Assembly: GCF_905171765.1 (NCBI RefSeq)
Contig: NC_053390.1
Coordinates: forward strand, 591,815,793-591,879,792
DNA: 64,000 nucleotides
Direction of reading: 5' to 3'
DNA from: Bufo bufo
Lineage: Eukaryota; Chordata; Amphibia; Anura; Bufonidae
This document shows positions 43,575 through 55,962 of this stretch, piece by piece; within the stretch, counting starts at the first letter, position 1; each line of letters begins with the position of its first letter. The notes beneath the pieces are model-generated. The model searched no databases and was not told where the DNA came from. It worked only from the letters and a program-made list of their open reading frames with translations. Made by a program: the position numbers and the translations under genes.

Positions 43575-45740
43575 CTTACCATGCAAAACACACCCTCCTT
43601 GAGCTACAAAGGCAAAATAGTGTTCCCCAATATCACCTCATATGCGACGTTTCCACACAATGGAACTCCACCCTCCACATATTGGACCGACTATATGAGC
43701 AGAGAAAGGCTGTGTATGATTTCTTGATGATGCAGGCAGACAGAGGTATTCCCTTGTGTAACTTTAACATTAGTCTTTGGTAGCTCATGCATCACCGCTC
43801 CTGTTTGAAAAAGGCCCTTTGAGGAGGCCACTTTATTTGTCAGTCGCCAGGACTACGATAAAAATGATATAATTTCACTCCTTCGCGTCCTGGAGCAGGT
43901 GCTGATAAAATCTGGCTGGCCAGGGGACAGCAGATGTGGCGCCTACATTTCACAGCTGCGTGAGCTTTATGAGGGCTGAACTGGCGAAGGATGAGGATGA
44001 GAAGGAGGACATTAACTCCCAAGAATCGTATATAGAAATAGGCGATTTAACTTCCCAAGCAACAGGAGAGAAATAAGGGGCTGGAGGGCAATGAGGAAGA
44101 CCAGGCAGAATACCTCGACAGACCATGGCAGCATGAAGTGGAAATTAGGGTTGTTTCAGGTATCAAATTTTTGATACCCAATCAATACTTTTGTCTGGTA
44201 TCGACCTTGATACCGGGATTTGCCTTTTTTCGATAATAGGCTTCGCTGCTATTGTGCAGTCTAGTATCAGAGAACATGGAGCGCGCTGCTCTCAGTGCGC
44301 TCCATGTTCTCCTCAGCAGAACAGATGAGAAGTTAGCACTCTCTATCTCCTCCTGTGCTGCTACTGCCACCAATGAGGAGAGAGGACTGGGCACACTGTG
44401 CCACCAATGAAAGTAAACGTTTAATACAAATCCAGGAGGCGATCAGCGTCAGTTAACCCCTCAGGTGCCGCACCCGCCTCCTGTATTAAATGTTAATTAT
44501 CATTGGTGGTGAGGTGCGGCCCCCCTCCACCTCATTATTAAAATCATTGGTGGTGCAGTGCGCCCCCTTCCGCCACCCCCCAGTATTAAAATAATTGGTG
44601 GCAGTGATCACAGGGTCCCCTCTTCATTGGTCCAGGAGGCGGGTGCTGGCGGGGAGCTGCGATCAGCGGCAGTTTACCCCTCAGGTGCCGTACCCCTCCC
44701 CCCCACCCCAGCATTAAAATGAATGGTGGCAGTGGCCACAGGGTTCCCTCTTCATTGGTGGTGCAGTGGCAGCTTCTGATCGGAGCCCCGGCAGTGTAAT
44801 CCTGGGGCTCTGATTGGTTACCATGACAGCCAGGACGGTACTGAAGCCCTGGCTGCCACGGTAAGCTCCCTGCTGCTGTGTGAACTATGCACAGAGCAGC
44901 AGTGTGAGATCCTATTCACCCTAATAGAGATCTATTAGGGTAAATAGGACAAGGGATGAAAAGATCCCAGGTTCTAGCCCCTAAGGGGGAAATAGTTATT
45001 AAATAAAATGTAAAAAAAAAAAAAAAAGTTTAAAAAACAAATACCAAAATATTTAGTAACAATAACCCCCTTTCCCAATTTTACATATTAAATATATAAA
45101 CAATAAATAAATAAGCATATTACATATTGCCACGTCTGAAAAGTCCAAACTATTAAAATGTTAAAATAATCTCCAAAAATAGGATCAGACTGTTCTATTA
45201 TGGGCCGGACGTTCCATAAAATGCGAAATGCACGCAGCTTTTTTTGGTGTTTTTAATTTTTCCGCATGGTATTGAATGGTATTGAGTATCGCAATACTTT
45301 TTTATGGTATCGAAACTGAATCAAAATTTTGGTATCGAATCAACCCTAGTGGAGATGAAGGCGGAGTCTCTCTGATTCCCTTGTGCAAATGGCCAGATGC
45401 ATGCTGAGTTGCTTGTGTAGTGACCCTCCGTACCAGGCCAAAATGGGGGACTTTTTTACACCTGCTGAGAGAGTTGACAAACTCAACTACTATCAAGACA
45501 TCCTATGTAGTCAGTTGGTCCCTGCTTTTGCGCGTCATAGCACATCCTTACGAACGTCTAACCAGTGGGACCCTCAACTTTCACACTACACTGCCATGAC
45601 TGCTGGAGGGGAGGGCAGGAGCAGCAACCTGCACCCTGTCACCCCTGACCCATGATCCCCTGAACTACTGGGCAGCCAAACTTGAATTGTGTCTGCAACT
45701 GGCCAAGTTTGCCCTGGATAAGCTTTCCGTAGTGTGCTTC
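43575..45740 (+). pseudogene. hAT-6 transposase fragment, split by a DNA transposon
   Basis: Begins abruptly in the catalytic half: L-I-C-D-V-S-T-Q-W-N-S-T near 43640 parallels I-C-D-V-P-T-R-W-N-S-T in hAT-3. After the insertion at 44147-45347 it continues with an open stretch 45383-45655 and N-Y-W-A-A-K-L-E ... L-A-K-F-A-L near 45660, the start of the hATC domain, then stops near 45740. Both ends are lost. A lineage different from hAT-1/3 and hAT-2 by its spacer sequence. Confidence 0.7.
44147..45347. mobile_element. non-autonomous DNA transposon with AGGGTTG termini
   Basis: Left AGGGTTGTTTCAGGTATCA, right TGGTATCGAATCAACCCT, inverted repeats with GATACC words in both subterminal regions. 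Flanks AGTGGAAA and AGTGGAGA suggest an imperfect 8-bp duplication, hence perhaps hAT. Inside are GC-rich near-duplicates (AAAATTATTGGTGG-like and CAGGTGCCG blocks near 44460-44760). No transposase. Confidence 0.65.
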
Positions 45741-46189
45741 TCTTTTTGCCTTACCAATACTGATCAAATACTTATGCAAAAAAACAGACCAAATACTGAC
45801 CATGTGATAGAGGCCATTAAAGTCCTACTTCTATATGAAAAAATATATATATATTTTAAATACTAACGGCCAAAACTCCTGAAAATTGAACAGAAGGCCT
45901 CTATAACACGATCAGTATATTGCATCAGGATTTGATCATGATTTAGAAGCCAAAAGTAGGAGTGAGTCCAAAACACAGAAGACATGCAAATACTCCTATT
46001 ACGTGTCATCTCTGTTTTGGACCCACTCCTGTTTTTACCTTACCAATACTGATCAATTACTGACCAAATACTGACCGTCTGAAGGCAGACGCTCAAAAGA
46101 CAGAATTAGTGTTTGGTACTAATGCCAGCCCAGGAGAGCAGGACAGAGAAGAGCATGGGCTACCAATTTAATAGGCTTTAGCCCAGAGT
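45741..46189. repeat. unclassified repeat with hairpin
   Basis: CCTTACCAATACTGATCAA occurs near 45752 and again near 46038. Around 45950-46040 AAAAGTAGGAGTGAGTCC pairs with GGACCCACTCCTGTTTTT to make a hairpin. No coding content. Confidence 0.5.
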
Positions 46190-46843
46190 GTATATAGTCA
46201 CAGAGCACCTGTGTAAAACGTAACCTTTACTGATAATATTTAAAATGAACCCAAAAACTGCCAATATGTGTCAGGAACCTCCTAATCACCCTATAGGTCC
46301 CTGACAAGGGATAAATAAAGCCATCCAAAGAGAGACCTTCTGTAATTACTGTCCAGTATTAATTGTCAGTCGTCAAAATATATATAAAAAAAAACAACAA
46401 AAGAAATTACTGGTAAACTCACACTTTCCATCAAGATGGCAAACACTGCACCACCAATGCTGATACTTTAATCTGTGGCAACCATTGCCCCACCAATGCG
46501 GATAACTTAATCTGCAACCATTACTGGACCCTGTTTAAGCTTGGACCTGCTATATACGCTACAAGGGAAATATAAAAACATGTTTTCTCCCTGGGTATAT
46601 TATACAGCTATGCTTTTTTTGATCAATAGCTGATCTATATGCAAATTTTCATCATCATTATTGATATCTATATAATTCGTTATGTATTTAAGCTGCATAT
46701 GCATCTGATTACAGATAATAGGTTGTTGGCGTGTGGGCCAAAATCTGGTATAATCATTTTTGGGAATTATTAAAACATGTTCACACATATATCTATCCCC
46801 CAGTTTTACTTCTTAGGCTGAGGTGATTTATGTTTAATGTGGG

Positions 46844-46890
46844 CCCCTGATGAACTGATTCTATTAAACGGATCAGGGAAAAGCGTTGGG
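46844..46890 (+). ncRNA. hammerhead-like motif
   Basis: CCC (46844-46846) pairs with GGG (46888-46890) as stem I; CTGATGA at 46847-46853; an extra A; stem II CTGAT...ATCAG; GAAA at 46878-46881; then AGCGTT where ACGCGT is usual, which breaks the self-complementary stem III. Confidence 0.48.
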
Positions 46891-46999
46891 ACAAAGTTAT
46901 TATCTGGGACATATTGTGCAATTCCCTATTGGTGCTATTGGGGGTTTAGGTGTATACAAAATATGTGTGAGTTTACCAGTGATTTCTTTTGTTGTTTTT

Positions 47000-48058
47000 T
47001 AGTGATGAGCGGCATAGGCAATATTTGTTTTTGCACATTTTTCGCATAATATTCACAATAAATAAGCAAATTCTAGAATTTGTGATCTCCAGTGATTATT
47101 TTTGCAATTGCACAAATCGGCACTAAGGATGCCCATATTTTTTGCGCAATACATGCAACTTCACATTTTATCAGGTCTGAGTAGATAATAATGATTGGTG
47201 CACTAAATATTGTTGTGACATCATAGCACAATGTCTGTAGCATGTATGTATGGACAGCAGAGAAACAGTAAAACCAATGTATGATGTCTAGTTGATGTGT
47301 TACCCTTTCCGTGTTTTATTACAGCTATGGATGCCCTGGTTTCCTGTGTGTTTTGTGGTGTGCTGTCTCCTTGGTGTTTGTGTGGACAGCAATACTGGTG
47401 CATGGGTTCCAGTCAGCAAGGCTGTGGCAGGTAGGTTTGGAACTAGTGTTGTTCACCTCCCATATCCATATGCCTGTATGTGTTTCCCTTCCTTGCAGCT
47501 TGGCCAGTGAGACCCCTGTTCCTCCGTATCCAGGAGGAACAGGTCGTCTTACCCAGATCCTAGTTCAGGGCCACCCTGAGGGCTAGTAGTGACTCCAAGG
47601 TTCCGGAGTATGAGCCCTCCTACCATCAGGGTCTGCTCATACAGCTAGGAGTCAGGGTCAGAGTTAGGGACGCTGTAGGAGGTGACCTGCTCCCTAATTC
47701 TGTCGTCCTGGTCGAGCAGCGACCAGACATCTTCTGGCATCGCACGGCTGAGGGTTTCCCCCATCCTCAGCCGTGACACTCTCTCTCTCTCAGAACTGCA
47801 AAAAGACAGCAGAAAATGGCTGCTGTAGAGTTTCTTATATAGTCAAGGGGTAGTCAACTTTCCTATTGGTTGCTAAGGATGTTGCTAAGCTCTGACAAAG
47901 ATATTGCAGTCTTCTCGTTGGCCCACAAGCAAGAAGGGAGGTAACTAGAATATTCGCGAATACGAATATATAGCACTATATTCTACATCTTCACAAATTC
48001 TTGAAGTGGCGATATTTGCAATAAAAATTTGCGATTAGAATATTCGCGATCAACACTA
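47000..48058. mobile_element. non-autonomous hAT-type element
   Basis: Left TAGTGATGAGCGGCATAGGC, right ATTCGCGATCAACACTA; both subterminal regions are rich in AATATTCGC-type words. Its flanks are T-rich so a duplication cannot be judged. The interior carries an LTR-like segment at 47430-47779. Confidence 0.65.
47430..47779 (+). repeat. possible LTR fragment
   Basis: Ends CAGCCGTGACA, the same ending as the Gypsy LTR at 4354, and has the CTAGGAGTCAGGGTCAGAG type of leader-like sequence. The left border is not clear. Confidence 0.35.
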
Positions 48059-48399
48059 TTTTTATTTTTTTTGTATTTATCCCTTGTCAGGGACATATAG
48101 GGCGATAAGGAGGTTCCTGACACGGGATCACCCCTATTGGGGCGGCTATTCCGTTTTTGTAGGCAGGGGCATCAATTTATAGAGCAAGTGTGAGGGTTAG
48201 TTATTTTCTTTTCCTTAGTATACCCAGCAGTTTTTGGGTTCATTTTAAATATTATCAGTAAAGGTTAGATTTTACACTGGTGAAGGTGCTCTGTGACTAC
48301 GTATTTAATAAAATTACAATAGTGACTGACTTGGATTTCTGATATCCCTATTGATCAGAACTGTGATTTATTTAGGGCAGAGTGGCCAGAAAGGAAATG

Positions 48400-49440
48400 T
48401 CATCTCAGTAAAGGACATATTAAAGAATGCTGAAGTTTGCAAAAAAAAAGCACCTAAAAGACTCTCCAACTGTGAGAAACAAGATTCTCTTGTATAATGA
48501 AACCAAGATTGAACTTTTTTACCTCAACTGTAAGCATCATGTCTGGAGGAAACCAGGCACTGTATATCATTTGCCAAATATAATCCTTACAGTTAAGCAT
48601 GGTGGTGTCAGCATCATGCTGTGGGAATGTTCTTCAGTGACTGGGACAGAGACTGGTCAGGGTTGAGGGAAGGCTGAATGGAGCAGCAGAGATATTCTTA
48701 GAGGGGTTATACGCTTTTTACTACTGATGACCTACCCTTAGAATAGGTCATCAATATCAGATCAGTGGGGGTGCAATTCCTGGCAGCCCTGCCGATCAGC
48801 TGCTTGAAGAGAAGTTAGCGCTCATATGACCGCTTCCTTCTCTGTTTACCTGCTTGCCGCAGCAATTGCAGTGGTGAGAAGGTGTAATTACAAGTATGGC
48901 TTCCACATTTACTTCTATGAGATGGCTCTGTAGTATTCTCTTGAAGAGGCAGGGCCATCCCATAGAAGTGAATGGGGACGCCATACTTGTATAATTACAC
49001 CTGCTCACCACTGCAATTGCTGCAGCAAGCAGGTAAACACAGTAGAGAAGGCGGCGCTCATTTTCTCTTTAAATAGCTGATTAGTGAGGGTGCCAGGATT
49101 CGGACCCCCGCTGATCTGATATTGAAGAGCTATCCTGAGGAGAGGTCATCAATAGTAAAAAGTGGACAACCCATTGAATGAAAACCTTTTTCAAACTGTT
49201 CTGGACCATACCAAAGAAAATTAGAGGCTGTAATTGCTGCTAAAGGTGCTTCAACTAAATCCTAAGTAAAGGTTCGAGATACTTGTCAATGCAAGACTTT
49301 AGCTTTTCCTTTTGAATAAATTATTTTGAACATTCTGTTTTTGCTTTCTCTTTATGGGATATTGAGTGCAAAATGATGGGAAAAAAATAGATTTTAGCAC
49401 AACGCTGCAACATAACAAAATGTGCATGGGGCTGAAGACT
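48400..49440 (+). mobile_element. Tc1-like transposon, 3' part, split by a MITE
   Basis: Transposase remnant near 48420-48690 has N-K-I-L-L-Y-N-E-T-K-I-E-L-F with the first catalytic region (D replaced by N), then H-V-W-R-K-P-G and K-H-G-G-V-S-I-M-L-W. After the MITE the 3' end continues with AGAGGCTGTAATTGCTGCTA and GGTGCTTCAACTAAATCCT, the terminal region of a common vertebrate Tc1 family. The DD34E core is incomplete and shifted. Inactive. Confidence 0.75.
48702..49172. mobile_element. foldback MITE inside the Tc1 fragment
   Basis: GGGGTTATACGCTTTTTACT and GATGACCT...GGTCATCAATATCAG at the left are inverted at the right (CTGATATTGA ... GGTCATCAATAGTAAAAAG). Arms about 200 bp. It lies between transposase codons and the 3' end of the Tc1 element, so it inserted later. 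Confidence 0.8.
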
Positions 49441-50105
49441 TTATATATACATGGTATATGTCTTTTGAAGTACTACACTTTTTTCTCCCAAAAGCAAATG
49501 TGCCAAAAATCATCGTGGCTGACACATTGTTTATGGACCTTGAAGTGTGGGGCAGGCGGCGGCATTGAAGCGCGGGCGGCAGCATTGAAGCAGTCAGTGA
49601 AGCTGAATGCCGCCAGCCTGCCTGTTGTCGCTCCTTATCTGAAGAGAGAGGAGAAGAGCTATTCTCCCTTTCCTCTGCTGCCCACCCCTTCCCCGCTTAT
49701 CCCCGGAGACTTCAATACAGAAAACTTCCAGCCCCGGGTGTTCTCCACCGCTCCTGTCCCCGCATTTCCCGGCAGTTACAAGACGAGCTGTGCTAGGATC
49801 CTAACGGAGTGGCCGGGGGAGACTGAAGGGTTAATCAGTCCCGGAGCTGCAGGGGAGTAGTTAAGAAATAATGCACAAGTCTATGGGGAGAAGAGCTGGA
49901 GAAGGGGCAGCTGCAGCCCACCCCGACAAGGAGCCGGCAAGAACTACTGCTCCGACGCCTCCATCAGCTTACTCCCGCCCAGCCGTGCACCGCTGATAAT
50001 GGAAGGAAGGCAGTAAAGTGAATGACACTGGATCTCAATGGACTGTCTACCATAGTTTCTGTGTGAGTGAAAACCAGGACATAAAGGGTATCATGAAAGG
50101 GAGCT
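49441..50105. other. GC-rich island, possible host promoter or first exon
   Basis: About 49540-50060 is GC- and CpG-rich against an AT-rich background, apparently single copy, and lacks transposon termini. An open frame runs through the 49366-49860 stretch and a 41-codon frame from ATG 49871; neither shows a domain I recognise. It may be an untranslated first exon and CpG island, or an unrecognised repeat. No splice site can be assigned with confidence. Confidence 0.35.
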
Positions 50106-50480
50106 CAGGTGCATTAAATGACTATAAACCCCCTCATGCAGTACATGGTTGTATTGTTAAGAATGAGAGGGGTTACAGTCACATTTAATATAAACACTCT
50201 CAGACTGTACTGTAATTGGTCTGTGTTTATATTAAATGTGACTATAACCCCTCATTATCCTTAAGTATACATCCCTGTACTACAGAACTTGGGTGCATTC
50301 CTATGGATGAGGGGGGGTTATAGTCATTTTTAAAATAACACTTATAAACACTTCAACAATTACAGTACAGTGCCTACACAGAGTTTATATTAAATGTGAC
50401 TATAACGCCTCTCATCCTTAAGAATGTATTTATGTACTGCAGGGCCTTGATGCATTCGTATTGATTAGTGGGTTTATAGT
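50106..50480. repeat. cluster of inverted repeats
   Basis: TTTAATATAAACACTCTCAG near 50190 is inverted near 50222 (GTGTTTATATTAAATGTGAC), and the same TATATTAAATGTGACTATAA words return near 50390. A short foldback family with a second, diverged copy next to it. Confidence 0.6.
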
Positions 50481-50767
50481 CAAATTACATAACTGTGCAT
50501 CATCTGCAGATCGCCCATAACAGTGTGTCATCCCTAGATGCCCATTGGTACAAAACCCACCAAAGCATACCATTTGGTTAAAATTTTTATTTTCTTATTT
50601 TTTTCCTCTAAAACCTAGGTGCGTCTTATCATCAGGTGCGTCTTATGAAGACAAAAATACCGTATTTGGTATTCATCAAATGAGATTTCCCTAGCTATGA
50701 ACTCTGTCCTCTGTGTAGTGTGCATGCAAACAGATTTTCATCTTTGAATCTAAGTGTTGATCATAGA
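50481..50767. repeat. possible MITE end
   Basis: AGGTGCGTCTTATCATCAGG, a second GGTGCGTCTTATGAAG and AAAAATACCGTATTTGGTA resemble the terminal repeats of a widespread vertebrate DNA transposon; a related TTATAAGACGCGC word occurs near 22518. Boundaries not resolved. Confidence 0.4.
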
Positions 50768-50883
50768 TAGTGTTGAGCGAACCCGAACTGTAAAGTTTGG
50801 GTCCGTACCAAACTTTTCAAGTTCGAGGACCCGGACCCGAACTTTGCTGGGAAAGTTCGGTCTCGAGTTTGGTGTTCGGGCAT

Positions 50884-53800
50884 TTAACCTCTTCAGGACC
50901 CTGCCATTTTTCACCTTAAGGACCAGGCCATTTTTTGCAAATCTGACATGTGTCACTTTATGTGGTGATAACTTTAAAACGCTTTTACTTATCCAGGCCA
51001 TTCTAAGATTGTTTTCTCGTCACATATTGTACTTCATGACAGTGGTAAAATTGAGTAAAAAATATATATTTTTATTTATAAAAAATTGCCAAATTTACCA
51101 AAAAGTTTGAAAAATTAGCAAATTTCCAAATTTCAATTTCTCTACTTTTATAATAGATAGTAATACCTCCAAAAATAGTTATTACTTTACATTTTCCATA
51201 TGTCTACTACATGTTTAGATCATTTTGTGAATGCCATTTTATTTTTTGTGGACATTAGAAGGCTTAGAAGTTTAGAAGCAAATCTTGAAATTTTTCAGAA
51301 AATTTCCAAAAAAACACCCACTTTTTAATCACCAGTTCAGGTCTGAAGTCACTTTGTGAGGCTTACATAATAGAAACCACCCAAAAATAACCCAATTTTA
51401 GAAACTACACCCATCAAGGGTCAAAACTGATTTTACTAACTTTGCTAACCCTTTAGGTATTCCACAAGAATTAATGGAAAATGGAGATGAAATTTCAGAA
51501 TTTCACTTTTTTGGCAGATTTTCCATTTTAATCAATTTTTTGCCACTAACAAAGCAAGGGTTAACAGCCAAACAAAACTCAATATTTATTGCCCTGATCC
51601 TTTAGTTTACAGAAACATCCCATATGTTGTCGTAAACAGCTGTACGGGCACATGGCATTGCACAGAAGTAAAGGAACACCATGTGGTTTTTGGAAAGCAG
51701 ATTTCACTGGAATAATTTTAAGCTGCCATGTCACTTTTGAAAACCCCCCGATGCACCCCTAGAGTAGAAAATCCAAATAAGTGACCCCATTTTAGAAATT
51801 ACACACCTCAAGGTATACAAAACTGATTTTACAAACTTTGTTAACTCTTTAGGTGTTCCACAAGAATTTATGGAAAATAGAGATGAAATTTCAGAATTTC
51901 ACTTTTTTGGCAGATTTTCCATTTTAATAAAAAATTCCAGTTACAAAGCAAGGGTTAACATCCAAAGAAAACTCAATATTTATGGCCCTGATTCTGTAGT
52001 TTACAGAAACACCCCATATGTGGTTGTAAACTGCTGCATGGGCACATGGCATTGTGCAGAAGGAAAGGAACGCCATACAGTTTTTGGAAGACAGATTTTG
52101 CTGGACTGTTTTTTTGACACCATATCCCATCTGAAGCCCCCCTGATGCACCCCCAGAGTAGAAACTCCATAAAAGTGATCCCATTTTGGAAACTACGGGA
52201 TAAGGTGGCAGTTTTGTTGGTAATATTTTAGGGTACATATAATTTTTGGTTGCTCTATATTACACTTTTTGTGAGGCAAGGTAACAAGAAATAGCTGTTT
52301 TGGCACGGTTTTTATTTTTTGTTATTTACAACAATCATCTGAAAGGTTAGATCATGTGGTATTTTTATAGAGCAGGTTGTTACGGACGCGACAATACCAA
52401 ATATGACAACTTTTTTTGGTTGTTGGTTTCAGTTTTACATAAGTAAGCATTTATGAAAAAAAATGATTTTTTAGTGTCTCCACATTCTGAAAGGCGTAGT
52501 TTTAATAATTTTTTGGGCAACTGTCTTGTTTAGGGGCTCATTTTTTTCGGGATGAGATGATGGTTTGATTGGTACTATTATAGGGTGCATATGACTTTCT
52601 GATTGCTTGCTATTACACTTTTTGTGATGTAAGGTGACAAAAAAATTGCTTTTTTAACACCATTTTAACTTTTTATTTTTTTTACGGTATTCACCTGAGG
52701 GGTTAGGTCATGTTATATTTTTATAGAGCAGGCTATTACGGACAATGAGATACCTAATATGTCAAATTTTTTATTTAAGTTTTACACAATGATTTCATTT
52801 TTTAAACAAAAAAAATCATGTTAAAATTTGTCTGAGATCCATATTTTTTTGTCCTAGGTAGGGTATCATTTTTGCAGGATTAGATGATGGTTTGATTGGC
52901 ACTATTTTGGGGTACCTATGACTTTTTGATCACTTGCTTTTACACTTTTTGTGATGTAAGGTGACAGGTGTAAGGTGGCTTTTTTGACACCGTTTTTATT
53001 TATTTATTTTTACAGTATTCACCTGAGGGGTTAGATCATGTGATATTTTTATGGAGCAGGTTCTTACTAATGCAGCGATGCCTAATCTGTCTACTTTTTT
53101 TTAGTTATGTAAGTTTTACACAATAATATCATTTTTGAAACAAAAAAAATAATCATGTTTTAGTGTCTCCATATACTGAGAGCCATAGTTTTTTCAGTTT
53201 TTGGGCGATTGTCTTAGGTAGGGTATGATTTTTGCAGAATGAGATGACGGTTTAATTGGCATATTTTGGGGTGCATATGACTTTTTGATCGCTTGCTATT
53301 ACACTTTTGTGATGTAAGCTTTTTTTTTACACCGCTTTTATTTTATTTTTTGTACGGGGATCACCTGAGGGGTTAGGTCATATGGTATTTTTATAGAGCA
53401 GGTTGTTATGGATGCGGAAATACCTAATACATATCCTTTTTTATTTACTTAGGTTTTACACAATAACAGCATTTTTAAAAAAAAAAAAAGATATTTTATC
53501 GTCTCCATATTCTGAGCCATATTTTTTTTATTTTTTGGGCGATTGTCTTAGATAGGGACAATTTTTTTGCGGGATGTGGCGGTTAGATTGGTACTATTTT
53601 GGGGAGTATACGCCTTTTTGATCGCTTGGTGTTGCACTTTTAGTGATGTAAGGTGACCAAAAAATGGTTAATTTAGCACAGTTTTTATATAATTTTTTTG
53701 ACGGTGTTCACCTGAGGGGTTAGGTCATGTTATTTTAAAGAGCCAGTCGATACGGATGCGGCAATACCTAATATGTGTACTTTTATTTTTTCCCCTATTT

Positions 53801-55368
53801 TTTTACAATTATTTTTTCCATTTTCTTTGTGAAAAGGATATACAGTACAGACCAAAAGTTTGGACACACCTTCTCATTCAAAGAGTTTTCTTTACTTTCA
53901 TGACTATGAAAATTGTAGATTCACACTGAAGGCATCAAAACTATGAATTAACACATGTGGAATTATATACATAACAAACAAGTGTGAAACAACTGAAAAT
54001 ATGTCATATTCTAGGTTCTTCAAAGTAGCCACCTTTTGCTTTGATTACTGCTTTGCACGCTCTTGGCATTCTCTTGATGAGCTTCAATAGGTAGTCCCCT
54101 GAAATGGTTTTCACTTCACAGGTGTGCCCTGTCAGGTTTAATAAGTGGGATTTCTTGCCTTATAAATGGGGTTGGGACCATCAGTGGCATTGAGGAGAAG
54201 TCAGGTAAATGCACAGCAGATAGTCCTACTGAATAGACTGTTAGAATTTGTATTATGGCAAGAAAAAAGCAGCTAAGTAAAGAAAAACGAGTGGCCATCA
54301 TTACTTTAAGAAATGAAGGTCAGTCAGTCAGCCGAAAAATTGGGAAAACTTTGAAAGTAAGGGCTATTTGACCATGAAGGAGAGTGATGGGGTGCTGCGC
54401 CAGATGACCTGGCCTCCATAGTCACCGGACCTGAACCCAATCGAGATGGTTTGGGGTGAGCTGGACCGCAGAGTGAAGGCAAAAGGGCCAACAAGTGCTA
54501 AGCATCTCTGGGAACTCCTTCAAGACTGTTGGAAGACCATTTCAGGGGACTACCTCTTGAAGCTCATTAAGAGAATGCCAAGAGTGTGCAAAGCAGTAAT
54601 CAAAGCAAAAGGTGGCTACTTTGAAGAACCTAGAATATGACATATTTTCAGTTGTTTCACACTTGTTTGTTATGTATATAATTCCACATGTGTTAATTCA
54701 TAGTTTTGATGCCTTCATAGTCATGAAAATAAAGAAAACTCTTTGAATGAGAAGGTGTGTCCAAACTTTTGGTCTGTACTGTATATATTTTTATTATTTA
54801 AACTTTTACATTTTTTGGGGAAAACTTTATTTTTGTAACTTTTTTTTTCACTTTATTTTTTGTCCCACTCTGGGACTTCAACTTTTGGGGGTCTGATCCC
54901 CTTTACAATGCATCACCATAACTCTGTATTGTGATGCATTGGCCATAAGTGTATTACATACTTTAATACACTTACAGCCTGTTTGCATGTGTGATCCAGG
55001 AGGCTAGATCTCACAGGCTCTCCCAGAAGGCAGCCACAATGCCTAAGGAAGGCATCATGCTGCCTTTCATGCCATCGGGTCCCCGTCACAGCACAGGGAC
55101 CCGATGGCTGCTCCGATACCCGGAAGGACATCGCATGTGCCGCGGTCAGCGCTGACTGCGGCACATCAAGGGTTAATGCGCCGGAATCGTGATTTCACCG
55201 ATATAGGCGCATGCAGCAGGGGTCCGGCTATCAGTGACTGCTGGACCCCTGCCACGGGGCTGGCGCATCTCCTGCACCAGCCCAATCACAGCGCCATACA
55301 TGTACTGCACTGGTTCTTAATTCACGGACATCTGTGCCGTACATGTACGCGGGTCCTCTACGGGTTAA
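50884..55368 (+). mobile_element. long TTAA-type repeat, copy 2 (complete)
   Basis: TTAA at 50884-50887 and 55365-55368; termini CCTCTTCAGGACCC and GGGTCCTCTACGGG are inverted. TTAA plus a CC(C) start fits piggyBac- or Kolobok-type transposition. Inside are ~385-bp units (51130-52200) and at least five ~310-bp units (52220-53820) that are also in copy 1. No transposase is visible. Contains a Tc1 MITE at 53843-54781. Most of the ~3.5 kb between is low-complexity repeat without genes. Confidence 0.75.
53843..54781 (+). mobile_element. internally deleted Tc1-like element, 939 bp
   Basis: Flanked by TA; ends CAGTACAGACCAAAAGTTTG and CAAACTTTTGGTCTGTACTG are perfect inversions, within ~215-bp terminal repeats. 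The remaining coding starts M-A-R-K-K-Q-L-S-K at 54255 (first helix-turn-helix), breaks near 54350, and jumps to the S-P-D-L-N-P-I-E region near 54420 with the last catalytic Glu, ending at 54640. Both catalytic aspartates are deleted. It could only move with transposase from elsewhere. Confidence 0.92.
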
Positions 55369-55733
55369 TAAAGCTTTTGAAAGGCTGAAGGGTAGCCAAT
55401 CGACAAGCTTTTAAGCTGTGGGCACTTAAAAGCCATCACAGCCATGCCTAGCAATGGCATGGCTGTGATTGGCTGGGGCATCATGTGACCCAGCCTCTAT
55501 ACAAACTGGATCACGTGTAGCACCGCCCATCAGCTCTGAGTAGTGCAGGGACAGGAAGCAGAATCTGAATCGAAGGAGAGTGTTAGGAATCTGGCTATTT
55601 GTTTTGTGGGGGACCTATAATGATTTTTTTGTGGGTGCAATACACCAACTTTGCACCCCTGACACAGAAATATAATAATAAATCTAGCTGTTAATTCTGT
55701 GGATGACCTATAGCGATCTTTTGTGGGTACAAT
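55369..55733 (+). other. hAT-3 leader, first part
   Basis: Sequence between TTAA-type copy 2 and the next MITE, with a hairpin (ATCACAGCCATGCC near 55435 against GGCATGGCTGTGAT near 55457) and the first diverged leader-array unit. No gene. Confidence 0.55.
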
Positions 55734-55849
55734 CAGTTGCGTAACTAGAGTTCTATGGGCCCCAGGGCAAACTTTGAATTGGGCCCCCCTACTATAGGTT
55801 TGAATGCATTGTAGTACAATATTAAATATAAGAGGTAGGTGTTTTTTGT

Positions 55850-55962
55850 CCCTCTCTGTATATATTTCACGATTTTGCCCCCTCTGTATATATTTAATTT
55901 TTTTGCCCCTCTCTGTATATATTTCATGATTTTGCCCCTCTCTGTATATATTTTATGATGAT
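55850..55962. repeat. minisatellite, ~29-bp unit, four copies
   Basis: CTCTGTATATATTTCA.GATTTTGCCCC repeated with length changes. Confidence 0.85.

Larger units (their letters stand above)
46190..48310. mobile_element. element with ~120-220-bp inverted termini and a hammerhead-like motif
   Basis: Left end AGTCACAGAGCACCTGTGTA ... AACCTCCTAATCACCCTATA is inverted at the right (GGCGATAAGGAGGTTCCTGA ... GGTGCTCTGTGACTAC). The left arm lacks about 100 bp present on the right. A hammerhead-like core lies at 46844-46890, and a hAT MITE (47000-48058) is nested inside. I infer a Penelope-type element with inverted ends, but no coding sequence proves it. Confidence 0.5.

Noticed and set aside
49366..49860. 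164-codon open frame as a host gene
   Set aside because: It starts inside Tc1 3' sequence and runs into the GC-rich island, so it crosses unrelated sequence. No domain was recognised.
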